Shown here in pieces: positions 8,546 through 17,163 of a stretch of DNA of 64,000 nt. The translations under genes were made by a program, and so were the position numbers. The notes beneath the pieces are model-generated. The model did no database searches and had not been told where the DNA came from. It saw nothing but the letters and a program-made list of their open reading frames with translations. Location: positions 62,001 to 126,000 of the forward strand of contig CADAAI010000008.1 of NCBI GenBank assembly GCA_902785925.1, written 5' to 3'. How positions within the stretch are numbered: position 1 is the stretch's first letter; each line of letters opens with the position of its first letter. The stretch comes from an uncultured Bacteroidales bacterium. GTDB taxonomy: Bacteria; Bacteroidota; Bacteroidia; Bacteroidales; Muribaculaceae.

Positions 8546-9838
8546 ATGAAAATCAATTACATTGACTCGCTGCTGAAATTCATGGACAGTAGTCCATGCA
8601 ATTTCCTTGCTGTAGACACAATCAAGAGAATGCTTGTGGAGAACGGTTTTAAGGAGAAGTCGCTCAAGGAGAAAATTGATGCCAAGGCTGGCGAAAAGTT
8701 TTTCTTTACCAAGAACGATTCGGCAATCTTTGCCGTGAAAGTTGGCAATAAGCCTATTAAAGAAACTGGCTATAAGATTGTTGCTGCCCACAGCGACTCG
8801 CCTTGCTTCCGCATTAAGCCAAATGCCGAGATGCGTTGTGATGGTGGCATCGTGAAACTCAATACTGAGGTTTATGGCGGTCCCATCCTTTACACTTGGT
8901 TTGATCGTCCCCTATCAATTGCTGGTCGCGTGATACTTAAGGGTAATAGTCCGCTTGATGTAGTGTCGCGCAGCATAAAGATTGATCGGCCACTAATGCA
9001 AATTTCGCATCTAGCCATCCATTTCAATCGCGCTGTTAATGAGGGCAACCCATTGTCGAAGCAAAAGGACATGCTCCCCATTATAGCTAAGGTGAATAAG
9101 GATTTCGAGACAAATAATATGCTTGTAAATCTTGTGGCTCAAGAACTTGGTGTGACAGTTAATGAAATTCTTGATTTCGACCTCTTGCTTTACGATACCA
9201 CACCTGCTTGTACCTTCGGTCTCAATAATGAGTTCATTTCATCGGGACGTCTCGATGACTTGAGCATGGTCCATGCTGCAATCTCTGCAATCATAGAGGC
9301 TACCGACGAAAAGGCTACATGCATCGCTGCAATCTTCGATAATGAGGAGACAGGTAGTGGCACTAAGCAGGGCGCTGGTTCGCCAGTGCTTGCCAATGTG
9401 CTGCAGCGCATGGCCGAGAGCCAAGGATGTAATTTCGACGACTACTGCGTTGCATTGCAAAAGACTTTCCTTGTGAGTGCTGACAACGCACATGCTCATC
9501 ATCCCAACTACAATGAGAAGTACGATCCAACAAACCATCCGGCAATGGGAAATGGTCCTTGCATCAAGATTAATGCCAATTGCAAATATATGAGCGATGC
9601 TCACTCAGCAGCAATATTTAAGAACCTGTGCGATGAGGTAGGCTCGCCTTGCCAGTATTTCATCAATCATAGTGATGTGGCAGGTGGCTCAACTCTTGGA
9701 AATATTCTCACAGGACAAATCGATATAGAGGGTGTCGACGTTGGTAATCCGCTGCTAGCAATGCACTCGGCTCGTGAAACTGCCTCATGTGAAGATCATG
9801 TCAACATGATTAAGGTGTTCAAATGTTTCTTCAGCTAA
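8546..9838 (+). CDS. M18 family aminopeptidase
   Basis: This is a zinc aminopeptidase of the M18 (aspartyl aminopeptidase) family, 430 residues. Family metal and catalytic segments are visible: AAHSDSPCFRIKP (first metal His and catalytic Asp), DNEETGSGTKQGAGS (catalytic Glu-Glu) and the C-terminal NHSDVAGGSTLGN. SADNAHAHHPNY is also typical. It removes N-terminal acidic residues from peptides in the cytoplasm (family knowledge). Confidence 0.94.
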   Translation: MKINYIDSLLKFMDSSPCNFLAVDTIKRMLVENGFKEKSLKEKIDAKAGEKFFFTKNDSAIFAVKVGNKPIKETGYKIVAAHSDSPCFRIKPNAEMRCDGGIVKLNTEVYGGPILYTWFDRPLSIAGRVILKGNSPLDVVSRSIKIDRPLMQISHLAIHFNRAVNEGNPLSKQKDMLPIIAKVNKDFETNNMLVNLVAQELGVTVNEILDFDLLLYDTTPACTFGLNNEFISSGRLDDLSMVHAAISAIIEATDEKATCIAAIFDNEETGSGTKQGAGSPVLANVLQRMAESQGCNFDDYCVALQKTFLVSADNAHAHHPNYNEKYDPTNHPAMGNGPCIKINANCKYMSDAHSAAIFKNLCDEVGSPCQYFINHSDVAGGSTLGNILTGQIDIEGVDVGNPLLAMHSARETASCEDHVNMIKVFKCFFS

Positions 9839-9842
9839 ACGA

Positions 9843-9874
9843 TTTGCGCAATTGGCAAAATAATACTATCTTTG
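9843..9874 (+). promoter_or_regulatory. Promoter of the phosphohexomutase gene
   Basis: TTTG at 9843-9846, a 20-nt gap and TATCTTTG at 9867-9874 match the Bacteroidota promoter, 38 nt before the ATG at 9912. Confidence 0.75.
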
Positions 9875-9911
9875 TGAAAAATAATTCTAACTTTAAAATA
9901 TTAATACAATT

Positions 9912-11666
9912 ATGAATGACGAGAAATTGATTCAAGAGTTGACACTCAAAGCACAGAAATGGCTTGGTGAGGGCTATGACGAAGAGACCAAGGCTCAAGT
10001 AAAAGCCATGATTGAGGCCGAAGACAAGACCGAACTCATCGAGGCTTTCTATAAAGACCTGGAGTTTGGTACTGGTGGCCTTCGTGGCATCATGGGTCCA
10101 GGCAGCAACCGAATGAACATATACACCGTAGGTGCTGCTACTCAAGGATTGGCCAACTACATCAACGAGGCCTTCAAAGACCTGCCAGAGCGCAAGGTGA
10201 TAGTAGGTCATGACGTGCGCAACAATAGTCGCCTATTTGCCGAAACTGTTGCCAATATATTCAGTGCCAATGGCATCAAGGTTTATCTTTTTGAGGGACC
10301 ACGTCCTACTCCTGAGGTGTCTTATGGTATTCGCTTGTTGGGCTGCCAGAGTGGTGTAAATATCACTGCTTCTCACAATCCCAAGGAGTATAACGGCTAC
10401 AAGGCCTATTGGGATGACGGTGCTCAAGTGGTGTCGCCTCACGATGTTAACATTATCAACTATGTTAATAACATTAAGGATGTGAGCGAGATCAAGTTTG
10501 AGGGCAACCCCGACCTTATAGAGATTATTGGTAAAGAACTCGACGACAAATATATCGAGGACATCTATACACTCTCGCTTAGTCCTGAGGTGAATAAACG
10601 TCACAGTGATCTGAAGATTGTCTACACTCCAATTCATGGTGTTGGACGTTATATCATTCCTCGCTCAATCGAGCGCTGGGGCTTCAAGAACATCATCCAT
10701 GTGCCCGAGCAGGATGTCATGAGCGGTGACTTCCCAACTGTTGAGTCGCCCAATCCTGAAAATGCTCCAACAATGCAGATGGCAATCGACAAGGCTACCG
10801 AGACTCAAGCTGATATAGCTCTCGCTAGTGACCCCGATGCCGACCGCATCAGCGTAGTGTTCAAGACTAATAAGGGTAAATATGAGCTAGTTAACGGTAA
10901 CCAGATTCAGATTATTTTCCACTACTACTTGCTCACACGCAATCGCGAACTTGGCAACCTCAAGGGCGACGAGTACATTGTTAAGACTATCGTAACCAGT
11001 GAGACCATCAAGCGCATGGCCGACAAATTAGGTGTGAAGATGTTTGACTGCTACACTGGCTTTAAGTGGATTGCTACTGTGATGCGTGAGATGGAAGGCA
11101 AGGGACGTTACCTGGGTGGTGGCGAGGAAAGCTACGGCTTCCTACCCGAGACATTCGCACGCGACAAAGATGCTGTTTCAGCAATTCCTCTCATGTGTGA
11201 GATTGCAGCATGGGCCAAAGAGAGGGGCATGACAATGAACGAAATGCTCATTGACCTTTATCTCAATTATGGCTACTCTAAGGAGCGCGGCATATCGGTG
11301 GTGCGCAAGGGCAAGAGTGGTGCTGAGGAGATTGTAGCAATGATGAAGAATTTCCGCGAGAATCCTCAAAAGGAGATTGCCGGTTCGCCAGTAGTTACCA
11401 TTAAGGACTTCCAGAGTCTCGAGGAACTTGATGTCAAGACAGGTAAAATCACCAAGCTCGAGATGCCTACCACTAGCAATGTGTTGCAGTATTATACCGA
11501 GGATGGCACCAAGGTCTCGATTCGTCCTTCGGGTACCGAGCCCAAGATCAAGTTCTACATCGAAGTTCATGACAAGCTCGAAAGCGCAGCTGAGTATGAT
11601 GCTAAGAACGAATGGGCTGATGCTAAAATCGACACCATCTGCCGTGACTTGGGTATAGCCGACTGA
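9912..11666 (+). CDS. Phospho-sugar mutase (phosphoglucomutase/phosphomannomutase)
   Basis: This 584-residue enzyme belongs to the alpha-D-phosphohexomutase superfamily and interconverts hexose 1- and 6-phosphates. The four family motifs are present: TASHNPKEYNG with the phosphoserine at about residue 154, the metal loop DPDADR, the sugar-binding GGEESYG, and the phosphate-binding RPSGTEPKIKFY. The length and EFGTGGLRGIMGPG near the N-terminus fit the long PgcA/PMM subfamily common in Bacteroidota. Glucose versus mannose preference cannot be read from the sequence. Confidence 0.94.
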   Translation: MNDEKLIQELTLKAQKWLGEGYDEETKAQVKAMIEAEDKTELIEAFYKDLEFGTGGLRGIMGPGSNRMNIYTVGAATQGLANYINEAFKDLPERKVIVGHDVRNNSRLFAETVANIFSANGIKVYLFEGPRPTPEVSYGIRLLGCQSGVNITASHNPKEYNGYKAYWDDGAQVVSPHDVNIINYVNNIKDVSEIKFEGNPDLIEIIGKELDDKYIEDIYTLSLSPEVNKRHSDLKIVYTPIHGVGRYIIPRSIERWGFKNIIHVPEQDVMSGDFPTVESPNPENAPTMQMAIDKATETQADIALASDPDADRISVVFKTNKGKYELVNGNQIQIIFHYYLLTRNRELGNLKGDEYIVKTIVTSETIKRMADKLGVKMFDCYTGFKWIATVMREMEGKGRYLGGGEESYGFLPETFARDKDAVSAIPLMCEIAAWAKERGMTMNEMLIDLYLNYGYSKERGISVVRKGKSGAEEIVAMMKNFRENPQKEIAGSPVVTIKDFQSLEELDVKTGKITKLEMPTTSNVLQYYTEDGTKVSIRPSGTEPKIKFYIEVHDKLESAAEYDAKNEWADAKIDTICRDLGIAD

Positions 11667-11706
11667 TATTTAGGCTAAAAATAATGAATAATAACAATAA
11701 AACATT

Positions 11707-12036
11707 ATGGCAAACAAAAGACAATTGAAAAAAGCCATTGGTTACGCATGTGGCGAGATGGCTGGTGAGTGCTACTTTGCACAAAACACTTTTGAGCACA
11801 CTAATCCTGAAGACTGGGATAAGATTATCCTCGACATCGCAATGTTGCAGGTTAATGCTGTTAAGCGTGTTTCGGTCGACTTCGACAAGGTTCCCAAGGA
11901 CTTCGCTTCGGGCAAGGAATACAACAAGGCTCGTCGCACCTATTTCAAGGCTGTGGAGAAAGCTCTAGGCAACTATATGAAGGAGGAGAGCGAGAAGATT
12001 GTTGCCGAGATGAATGCACTAGCTAAGACTAAATAA
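11707..12036 (+). CDS. Small conserved hypothetical protein
   Basis: This is a 109-residue, Lys-rich, mostly helical cytoplasmic protein that I cannot name. It has no signal peptide or membrane segment. It has a normal start context and good coding character, and it ends 10 nt before a strong terminator. It lies 40 nt after the mutase and is probably its downstream operon partner. No function is proposed. Confidence 0.75.
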   Translation: MANKRQLKKAIGYACGEMAGECYFAQNTFEHTNPEDWDKIILDIAMLQVNAVKRVSVDFDKVPKDFASGKEYNKARRTYFKAVEKALGNYMKEESEKIVAEMNALAKTK

Positions 12037-12046
12037 ATCAACTAAT

Positions 12047-12096
12047 AAGGAGGGGGCTATTGCACTGTGTTACAAAGACAATAGACTCCTCCTTTT
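12047..12096 (+). terminator. Rho-independent terminator
   Basis: AAGGAGG and CTATTG on the left arm (12047-12062) pair with CAATAG and CCTCCTT on the right arm (12079-12095) around a small internal mismatch, and TTTT follows. The GGAGG in the stem is not a ribosome binding site for the next gene. Confidence 0.8.
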
Positions 12097-12114
12097 ACAA
12101 AGCCCAAAATAATT

Positions 12115-12678
12115 TTGAAAAATCTGGCAAGCCGAATAATGAAGAACCATGGTTGGAAATTCATCGTGAATATTCCTACCTTGAAGAAGTGTGTGATATG
12201 CGTTGCACCTCACACTAGCAACTGGGATTTCATTATGGGTGAGCTGGCGATCCATTCGGTGGGTATGAAGGCAGGGTTCCTGATGAAAGATACTTGGTTT
12301 TTCTTCCCTCTCAAGTATCTGCTCTACGCACTAGGTGGCGTGCCAGTGTCGCGCAAGCGTCAAACCAATGTTACTGGTGGCGTCATAAAGCGCTTTAATC
12401 GTCGCGACAATCTTGCTATTGCGGTTACACCTGAGGGTACCCGTAGTCTTAACCCTCACTGGCACAAGGGCTTTCTCTATATGGCTCAAGAGGCTAATGT
12501 TCCGATCGTGCTAGGCTATTTCAATTATCCTAAGAAAATAGTGTGTCTCGACCGAATTTATGAGCCCACAGGTGATGTTGATGTCGACATGATTGCCATT
12601 AAACGATATTACGACAGTTGTGACTGTGAGGGTAAGTTTCCTGAGAAGTTTACAACTGGTTTGAAAAATGGTGAGTAG
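12115..12678 (+). CDS. PlsC-like 1-acylglycerol-3-phosphate acyltransferase
   Basis: This is a 187-residue lysophospholipid acyltransferase-like protein. The HX4D catalytic motif is APHTSNWD (near residue 41) and the second motif is TPEGTRS. A hydrophobic segment (FFFPLKYLLYALGGVPV) lies between them. The family acylates lysophosphatidic acid at the inner membrane; the exact substrate is unknown. The frame opens with TTG at 12115, which gives the family's usual N-terminus. The first in-frame ATG is at 12139 and would remove eight residues. Confidence 0.85.
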   Translation: MKNLASRIMKNHGWKFIVNIPTLKKCVICVAPHTSNWDFIMGELAIHSVGMKAGFLMKDTWFFFPLKYLLYALGGVPVSRKRQTNVTGGVIKRFNRRDNLAIAVTPEGTRSLNPHWHKGFLYMAQEANVPIVLGYFNYPKKIVCLDRIYEPTGDVDVDMIAIKRYYDSCDCEGKFPEKFTTGLKNGE

Positions 12679-12728
12679 TACTCTGTTCCTGTTTTTTATG
12701 TGAATTGTTTCCTCGTTAATTAATTGAT

Positions 12729-13523
12729 ATGATTTCAAGAAATTTGCGCATTGCGCTTATTGAAGACAACGTGGCATGGGCCGACAAGCATGCCAACCTT
12801 GAACAACTGAGTCGTAACTTGCAGAATGTGAGCGACGGAACCGACATAGTCGTTCTGCCCGAACTTTTTACTACTGGTTTTATGGTCGATGATAATGCGC
12901 GTGAACTTGCTGAGCGTAATACAGGTGATACCATGCGTTATCTCAGAGATTTGTCACGATACTATAACGTGGCATTCGCTGGCAGTTTCTTGGCTAGTAC
13001 AGCCAGCCAGCTTTACAATCGTGCTTTCTTCATTGAACCGAATGATGACGAAATCTTTTACGACAAACGTCACCTCTTTACCATGTCGGGGGAACAGAAC
13101 GTTTATAACCGTGGTGTTACCGATGCTCCAATCTTCCGCTTCCGTGGCATGAATATCAAGCTCATCGTGTGCTACGATCTCAGGTTCCCTGTTTTCTGTC
13201 GCAATGTTAACAACAGCTACGATGTCTTGCTAGTCGTGGCCAACTGGCCCAAAGTGCGACTGAACGCTTGGAAAACTTTGTTACAGGCACGTGCTATTGA
13301 GAATGAGTGCTATGTGTGCGGTGTAAACCGGTGTGGCACTGACCCCAAAGGTTTGGAATATGCACTGGGGGGGTCATGGATTATTGATTATAAAGGCAAG
13401 ATTATTGGGCAGCGAGGAACTTCACCAATCATTGAGGCCGACCTTTCACCAGCCGACCTTTCACGATTCCGAGAGAAATTCCCGGCCTGGCGCGACGCTG
13501 ATAACTTCTCTATGAAGATATAG
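12729..13523 (+). CDS. Nitrilase-family amidohydrolase (omega-amidase type)
   Basis: This is a carbon-nitrogen hydrolase of 264 residues. The catalytic triad is visible: Glu in VLPELFTTGF, Lys in YDKRHLF and Cys in IVCYDLRFP. The closest recognisable group is the YafV/Nit2 omega-amidases, which hydrolyse alpha-ketoglutaramate or alpha-ketosuccinamate. No signal peptide is present, so it is cytoplasmic. It starts 50 nt after the acyltransferase with no clear promoter of its own. Substrate assignment is by family only. Confidence 0.88.
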   Translation: MISRNLRIALIEDNVAWADKHANLEQLSRNLQNVSDGTDIVVLPELFTTGFMVDDNARELAERNTGDTMRYLRDLSRYYNVAFAGSFLASTASQLYNRAFFIEPNDDEIFYDKRHLFTMSGEQNVYNRGVTDAPIFRFRGMNIKLIVCYDLRFPVFCRNVNNSYDVLLVVANWPKVRLNAWKTLLQARAIENECYVCGVNRCGTDPKGLEYALGGSWIIDYKGKIIGQRGTSPIIEADLSPADLSRFREKFPAWRDADNFSMKI

Positions 13524-13641
13524 AGGAGTTATTGACTTACCAGACTCAGACTGAAGACAATTAAGGACAAAAGAAGGCTTTTCAATAGATTGTACCTTCT
13601 AAGTCTTGCTAAAGACAATTGACTTGGAAAAACAGGAAACC

Positions 13642-13773
13642 ATGGAATCGGTGGAATCGGTGGAATCAGTGGAATCGGTGGAATCGGTGGAATCAGGAAA
13701 AGACAAGAAACAACTATATTTAACTATGTCAAAGAACTCTTGCGCAATTCTATTAGTGCAAGAGCAAAATTAG
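13642..13773 (+). CDS. Possible 43-residue protein with Glu-Ser-Val repeats
   Basis: An ATG at 13642, preceded by AGGAAACC, opens a 43-codon frame in which the 9-bp repeats at 13643-13696 read as Met followed by repeated Glu-Ser-Val. A tail with lysines and a hydrophobic patch (CAILLV) follows before TAG at 13771. The frame may exist only because the repeat unit is a multiple of three. It lies between convergent genes with no visible promoter. Confidence 0.2.
   Translation: MESVESVESVESVESVESGKDKKQLYLTMSKNSCAILLVQEQN
13643..13696 (+). repeat. 9-bp tandem repeat, six copies in two 27-bp blocks
   Basis: Six units of TGGAATCNG follow without a gap. Their variants run CGG, CGG, CAG, CGG, CGG, CAG, so the array is two perfect 27-bp copies. 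It is the only clear tandem repeat in the otherwise unremarkable 295-bp gap between the nitrilase and the U32 peptidase. Confidence 0.95.
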
Positions 13774-13818
13774 TGAGTTAGTCGTTGATAAAGCAACATT
13801 AAAATCGCTTAATTGAGC

Positions 13819-15660
13819 TTATTTTTCAATTGAGATTGTCATCTCGCAGCGAGAGCAATCACAGTTCACCTTAAGCAATGTTTTGCCGTTTCTCAGGAAT
13901 ATGGGAGACGGGAGTTTGTTTTGAGCCTTTTTATCTTTAAGGCAGGCACCAAGTTCGCGCCGCAGACAGTAGCGAGTTGTCATAACAGGATGATTGACGG
14001 CGGTTTTGCTGTCACACTCGATTGCCGGCTCAATAGTTGTCACTCCATGGTCATAGTAGAACTGCTCGGCAATGTGGTTTGCCACATTGTCGGCACTCTT
14101 AAGGTTGGAGTATGGGAATAATGCCTTCTTGTTTTCTGTTTTGCGTATGTCGCGATGGTAGGCTGTGTTATGGGTGCGCTCCAGCAATCCAATGGTCTCA
14201 CGCTTGAGTTGACTAAGTACAGATGCTGGTATAAAAAAGTCGCCCATGATTTCACAGTAACGCATGCAGTAGATTGTGTCGCCGAGCTTCGACAACACTT
14301 GGCGCTGACGCTCAGCCTGAGGCTGCTTGGCCGGTTCGGGCTCGCTGTCAAGAGTAATTGAATGAACCACGGCGCATCCTCGCTCGTCAACAGCCTTAAG
14401 ACATAGTTGCTTGCTGGCCGTCCACAACGTGAAATCAAGGTTGATAGTCCTTTTGGCGCTAGGCTTGGAAAGTATGTCGTTGAATACTTTGTCATAAGTC
14501 CTGTAGACGCTGTCGCCGCGACTAATGGCACAAGAGTCTTTAAGTAAAAGGCGTTTACCGACTACTTTGTTGACACGGACCCCGTCGTAGCTACCGTTGC
14601 TGTCAATAAAGCTCAGTCCGTCACCATTAGCAATTGCTACAGTAGAGTCAATGGAGATCATGTTTCCGTGTGCGGAAGAAACCTTTCCCAGATATTCTCC
14701 TTGTGACTTAGGCGTGTGGATTGACGCCATTTTCGTGCCATTATCAGGTTGACGGTCATCAATAAAATAATGTGTGAATGAGCGGTTGAAGCTCTTCTCG
14801 AGGGCTGGGGTAAAAGTGAGCTCGGAACTGCCAAAAGAACTGCGGCACAAATCATCGCGAGAGTCAATAATATTGTCGAGAGCTTGTCGGTAGTAAGCCA
14901 CCACATTCTTCACATAGTCAACATCCTTAAGTCGTCCCTCTATCTTGAATGATGAAATGCCAGCATCAATCATTTTCTCGAGGCGATCGCTGGCATTGAA
15001 GTCGCGAAGCGACAATAGGTGCTTAGATTTCATGAGTTTATTGCAGTTCACATCCTCGAGGTCATAGCTTAGACGGCAGAACTGCGCACACTCGCCGCGG
15101 TTGGCGCTGCGCTGTTTAAGTGCTTGGCTTATCTGGCAACGGCCGCTATAGCTCACGCAAAGGGCGCCATGGCAGAAGCCTTCGAGTGGCGCCTTTACCT
15201 TGCAGGCGATGTCGCTAATCTCGCCTAATGTGAGTTCACGGGCAAGTACCAGTTGCGAGAATCCCATCTTCTCAAGAAACATAGCTTTCTCGGGAGTGCG
15301 AATGTCGCACTGTGTGCTGGCATGGAGAGTTATGGGTGGCAAGTCCAGTCGAAGCAATGCCATGTCCTGCACGATTAACGCGTCAACACCTGCTTGGTAG
15401 AGCTCATGGACCATAGCCTCAACGTCCTTCAACTCGTGGTCATAGACGATGGTGTTTACGGTGCAGTAGATGTGGGTATCATATTGATGAGCGAAATCGA
15501 CAAGACGCTTAATCGACGCAATGTCGTTGCCAGCCTGAGCGCGTGCACCAAAAGCTCCGGCACCAATGTATACAGCATCGGCTCCGTGTTTAATTGCCTC
15601 AATGCCAATGGTGGCGTCTTTGGCCGGGGCGAGAAGTTCTATTTTGCGACTATTGTTCAT
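13819..15660 (-). CDS. U32 family peptidase / tRNA-rRNA hydroxylation-type protein
   Basis: This is a 613-residue U32 family protein, collagenase-like by name. Related E. coli proteins (TrhP, RlhA) act in hydroxylation of tRNA U34 or 23S rRNA. The N-terminal barrel begins LLAPAKDATIGIEAIKHGADAVYIGA, and the Cys-rich SGRCQISQALKQRSANRGECAQFCRLSY segment carries the conserved U32 cysteines. A C-terminal domain ends in a cysteine group (CDCSRCEM). The ATG at 15660 is preferred. The 14 codons further upstream lie in a terminator hairpin between this gene and the tRNA. Confidence 0.88.
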   Translation of the reverse strand: MNNSRKIELLAPAKDATIGIEAIKHGADAVYIGAGAFGARAQAGNDIASIKRLVDFAHQYDTHIYCTVNTIVYDHELKDVEAMVHELYQAGVDALIVQDMALLRLDLPPITLHASTQCDIRTPEKAMFLEKMGFSQLVLARELTLGEISDIACKVKAPLEGFCHGALCVSYSGRCQISQALKQRSANRGECAQFCRLSYDLEDVNCNKLMKSKHLLSLRDFNASDRLEKMIDAGISSFKIEGRLKDVDYVKNVVAYYRQALDNIIDSRDDLCRSSFGSSELTFTPALEKSFNRSFTHYFIDDRQPDNGTKMASIHTPKSQGEYLGKVSSAHGNMISIDSTVAIANGDGLSFIDSNGSYDGVRVNKVVGKRLLLKDSCAISRGDSVYRTYDKVFNDILSKPSAKRTINLDFTLWTASKQLCLKAVDERGCAVVHSITLDSEPEPAKQPQAERQRQVLSKLGDTIYCMRYCEIMGDFFIPASVLSQLKRETIGLLERTHNTAYHRDIRKTENKKALFPYSNLKSADNVANHIAEQFYYDHGVTTIEPAIECDSKTAVNHPVMTTRYCLRRELGACLKDKKAQNKLPSPIFLRNGKTLLKVNCDCSRCEMTISIEK

Positions 15661-15664
15661 TACT

Positions 15665-15699
15665 AAAAAAAGAGACTCAAAACATTCTTTGAGTCTCTT
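15665..15699 (-). terminator. Terminator downstream of tRNA-Met
   Basis: Read on the minus strand, GAAGAGACTCAAAG pairs with the following TTGAGTCTCTT and is followed by seven T. It lies 6 nt after the tRNA 3' end and 5 nt before the U32 start codon, so it ends or attenuates transcription into that gene. Confidence 0.8.
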
Positions 15700-15705
15700 C
15701 AAAAG

Positions 15706-15779
15706 TAGCGGGACTGAGAATTGAACTCAGGACCTCCGGGTTATGAATCCGACGCTCTAACCATCTGAGCTATCCCGCC
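15706..15779 (-). tRNA. tRNA-Met (CAT), elongator type
   Basis: This 74-nt cloverleaf has acceptor GGCGGGA/TCCCGCT, D stem GCTC/GAGC, anticodon loop TTCATAA and T arm CTGAG-TTCAATT-CTCAG. The anticodon is CAT. The stem lacks the three G-C pairs of initiator tRNA, so elongator Met is favoured; a lysidine-type Ile tRNA is the alternative. The first acceptor pair is G-U, and the anticodon stem ends in an A-C mismatch. CCA is not encoded. Confidence 0.93.
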
Positions 15780-15834
15780 ATTTCACTTTTGCGACTGCAC
15801 GAAGTTGCGATTTTTTTGCTTAAAAAGTTTTTTA

Positions 15835-17154
15835 TCATATTTTGGACATTGACACCGGGCACTCTGGAAGCGAGTTCTTGTCGCACGCAATGACTATGCG
15901 CAACTTGCTTATGTCTAGGTAATGCTTTGCCACATCAAGTAGATCGCTACTGTTGGCATCTATAATCTCCTGTACCTGATCATTGAAATAGGTTGGGTAA
16001 ATGCCATAGCAAAACATGCTGCCAATATAGGCTGCTATGTTAAAAGGAGTGTCTAGAGTCTTGACAAGGTCACTGAGCAGATGTCGTTTCACTACTTTTA
16101 GCTCCTGTTCTGGAATTGGTTCATCGCACAGTCGCACCATCTCTTTTTTTGTCTCGGCGATTACGTTCCAGCAGTGCTGAGTGTCGCACTCGGTTGAGAT
16201 GCCAATATACCCGTCGAAGGAGCGACCACTCAGGCTGGCGTTGATTCCGTAGGTATAGCCTTTGTCCTCACGTATGTTTGCCATCAGGCGACTACCGAAG
16301 TAACCACCCAGCACAGTCGCGAGCAATCGCAGTTTGATGTAGTCGGGATGTCGCCTTGGCACAGTAGGGAGCATCATCACTATTGCAGCTTGAATGGCTC
16401 CATCCTTGTTGACTATTTTGAGCATTTGGTTAGTCGGCATGGCTTCAGGCTCCAGCAGCGGTGATGGCTCTCCGTCGGGAAGCCATTCCGACATAACATC
16501 CTCTACTGTTGCAATCTCCTTGTCAGTAATGCGACCTGCTAGTACTAGATTGCAGTTTTGTGCTTTGTAGTAGCTAGAGTAGAAGTCTCGCATGTGCTCT
16601 TGGGTAAGTGCGCTGATGTGGGCAGGAGTTGGGTCGACTGCTAGCGGATGTTTTTCGCCATAATAGAGACGCAATATTTCTTTGTTGGCTATATACTTGA
16701 CCTTCTCGCGAGCTGTAGCACAGTTTACCGCAAGTTGTCGCTTGTTGAGTTCAAATTCATTGTCGGGGAACACTGGAAAGCGCAGACTGTCGATAAAGAT
16801 GGGAAGAGTCTTGTCGAAGTTCTCGTTTAGTGACGATAGAGCAAAGGCTGTGCAATTGTCGTAGACCTGCAATGCACGCCAAGCTCCATAGTAGTCGATG
16901 GCTTCGGCAATCTCGCTGTAGGTCATGTTCTTGTTTCCGTTGAACACCGACATAGAGCAGGCTGTGGCTTGCATTGGGCATTTCTCTTGAAAGCCTCCAC
17001 CCGTCATATAGATAGTGAGCTTGTTAATCTCATCCTCTCCGTTACCTGCAATCCACATCTTCATGCCATTTGTAAGTGTAATGGGCTCAGGAACGTTGAG
17101 GCTGATGTCGCGAAAATCGCTCACAGGTGGGGGAGTGCTACGATCTATTGCCAT
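15835..17154 (-). CDS. M16 family protein lacking the zinc motif
   Basis: This is a 439-residue protein with the two-domain M16 (insulinase/processing peptidase) fold. Typical segments are TGGGFQEK, SLRFPVFPDNEFELNKRQ, LYYGEKHPLAVDPT, FYSSYYKAQNCNLVLAGRI and GYFGSRLMANIREDKGYTYGINA. The HxxEH zinc motif is absent: its expected place reads ACSMSVFNGNKN. It is therefore predicted to be non-catalytic, like the partner subunit of M16B heterodimers. No signal peptide is seen. It follows kdsB with a 9-nt gap, so the two form one operon. A catalytic partner is not in the window. Confidence 0.85.
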   Translation of the reverse strand: MAIDRSTPPPVSDFRDISLNVPEPITLTNGMKMWIAGNGEDEINKLTIYMTGGGFQEKCPMQATACSMSVFNGNKNMTYSEIAEAIDYYGAWRALQVYDNCTAFALSSLNENFDKTLPIFIDSLRFPVFPDNEFELNKRQLAVNCATAREKVKYIANKEILRLYYGEKHPLAVDPTPAHISALTQEHMRDFYSSYYKAQNCNLVLAGRITDKEIATVEDVMSEWLPDGEPSPLLEPEAMPTNQMLKIVNKDGAIQAAIVMMLPTVPRRHPDYIKLRLLATVLGGYFGSRLMANIREDKGYTYGINASLSGRSFDGYIGISTECDTQHCWNVIAETKKEMVRLCDEPIPEQELKVVKRHLLSDLVKTLDTPFNIAAYIGSMFCYGIYPTYFNDQVQEIIDANSSDLLDVAKHYLDISKLRIVIACDKNSLPECPVSMSKI

Positions 17155-17163
17155 GACTCCTTA

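Noticed and set aside
15658..15702. Longer U32 peptidase start at 15702
   Set aside because: The extra codons lie in the terminator hairpin after tRNA-Met and do not match the family's N-terminus.
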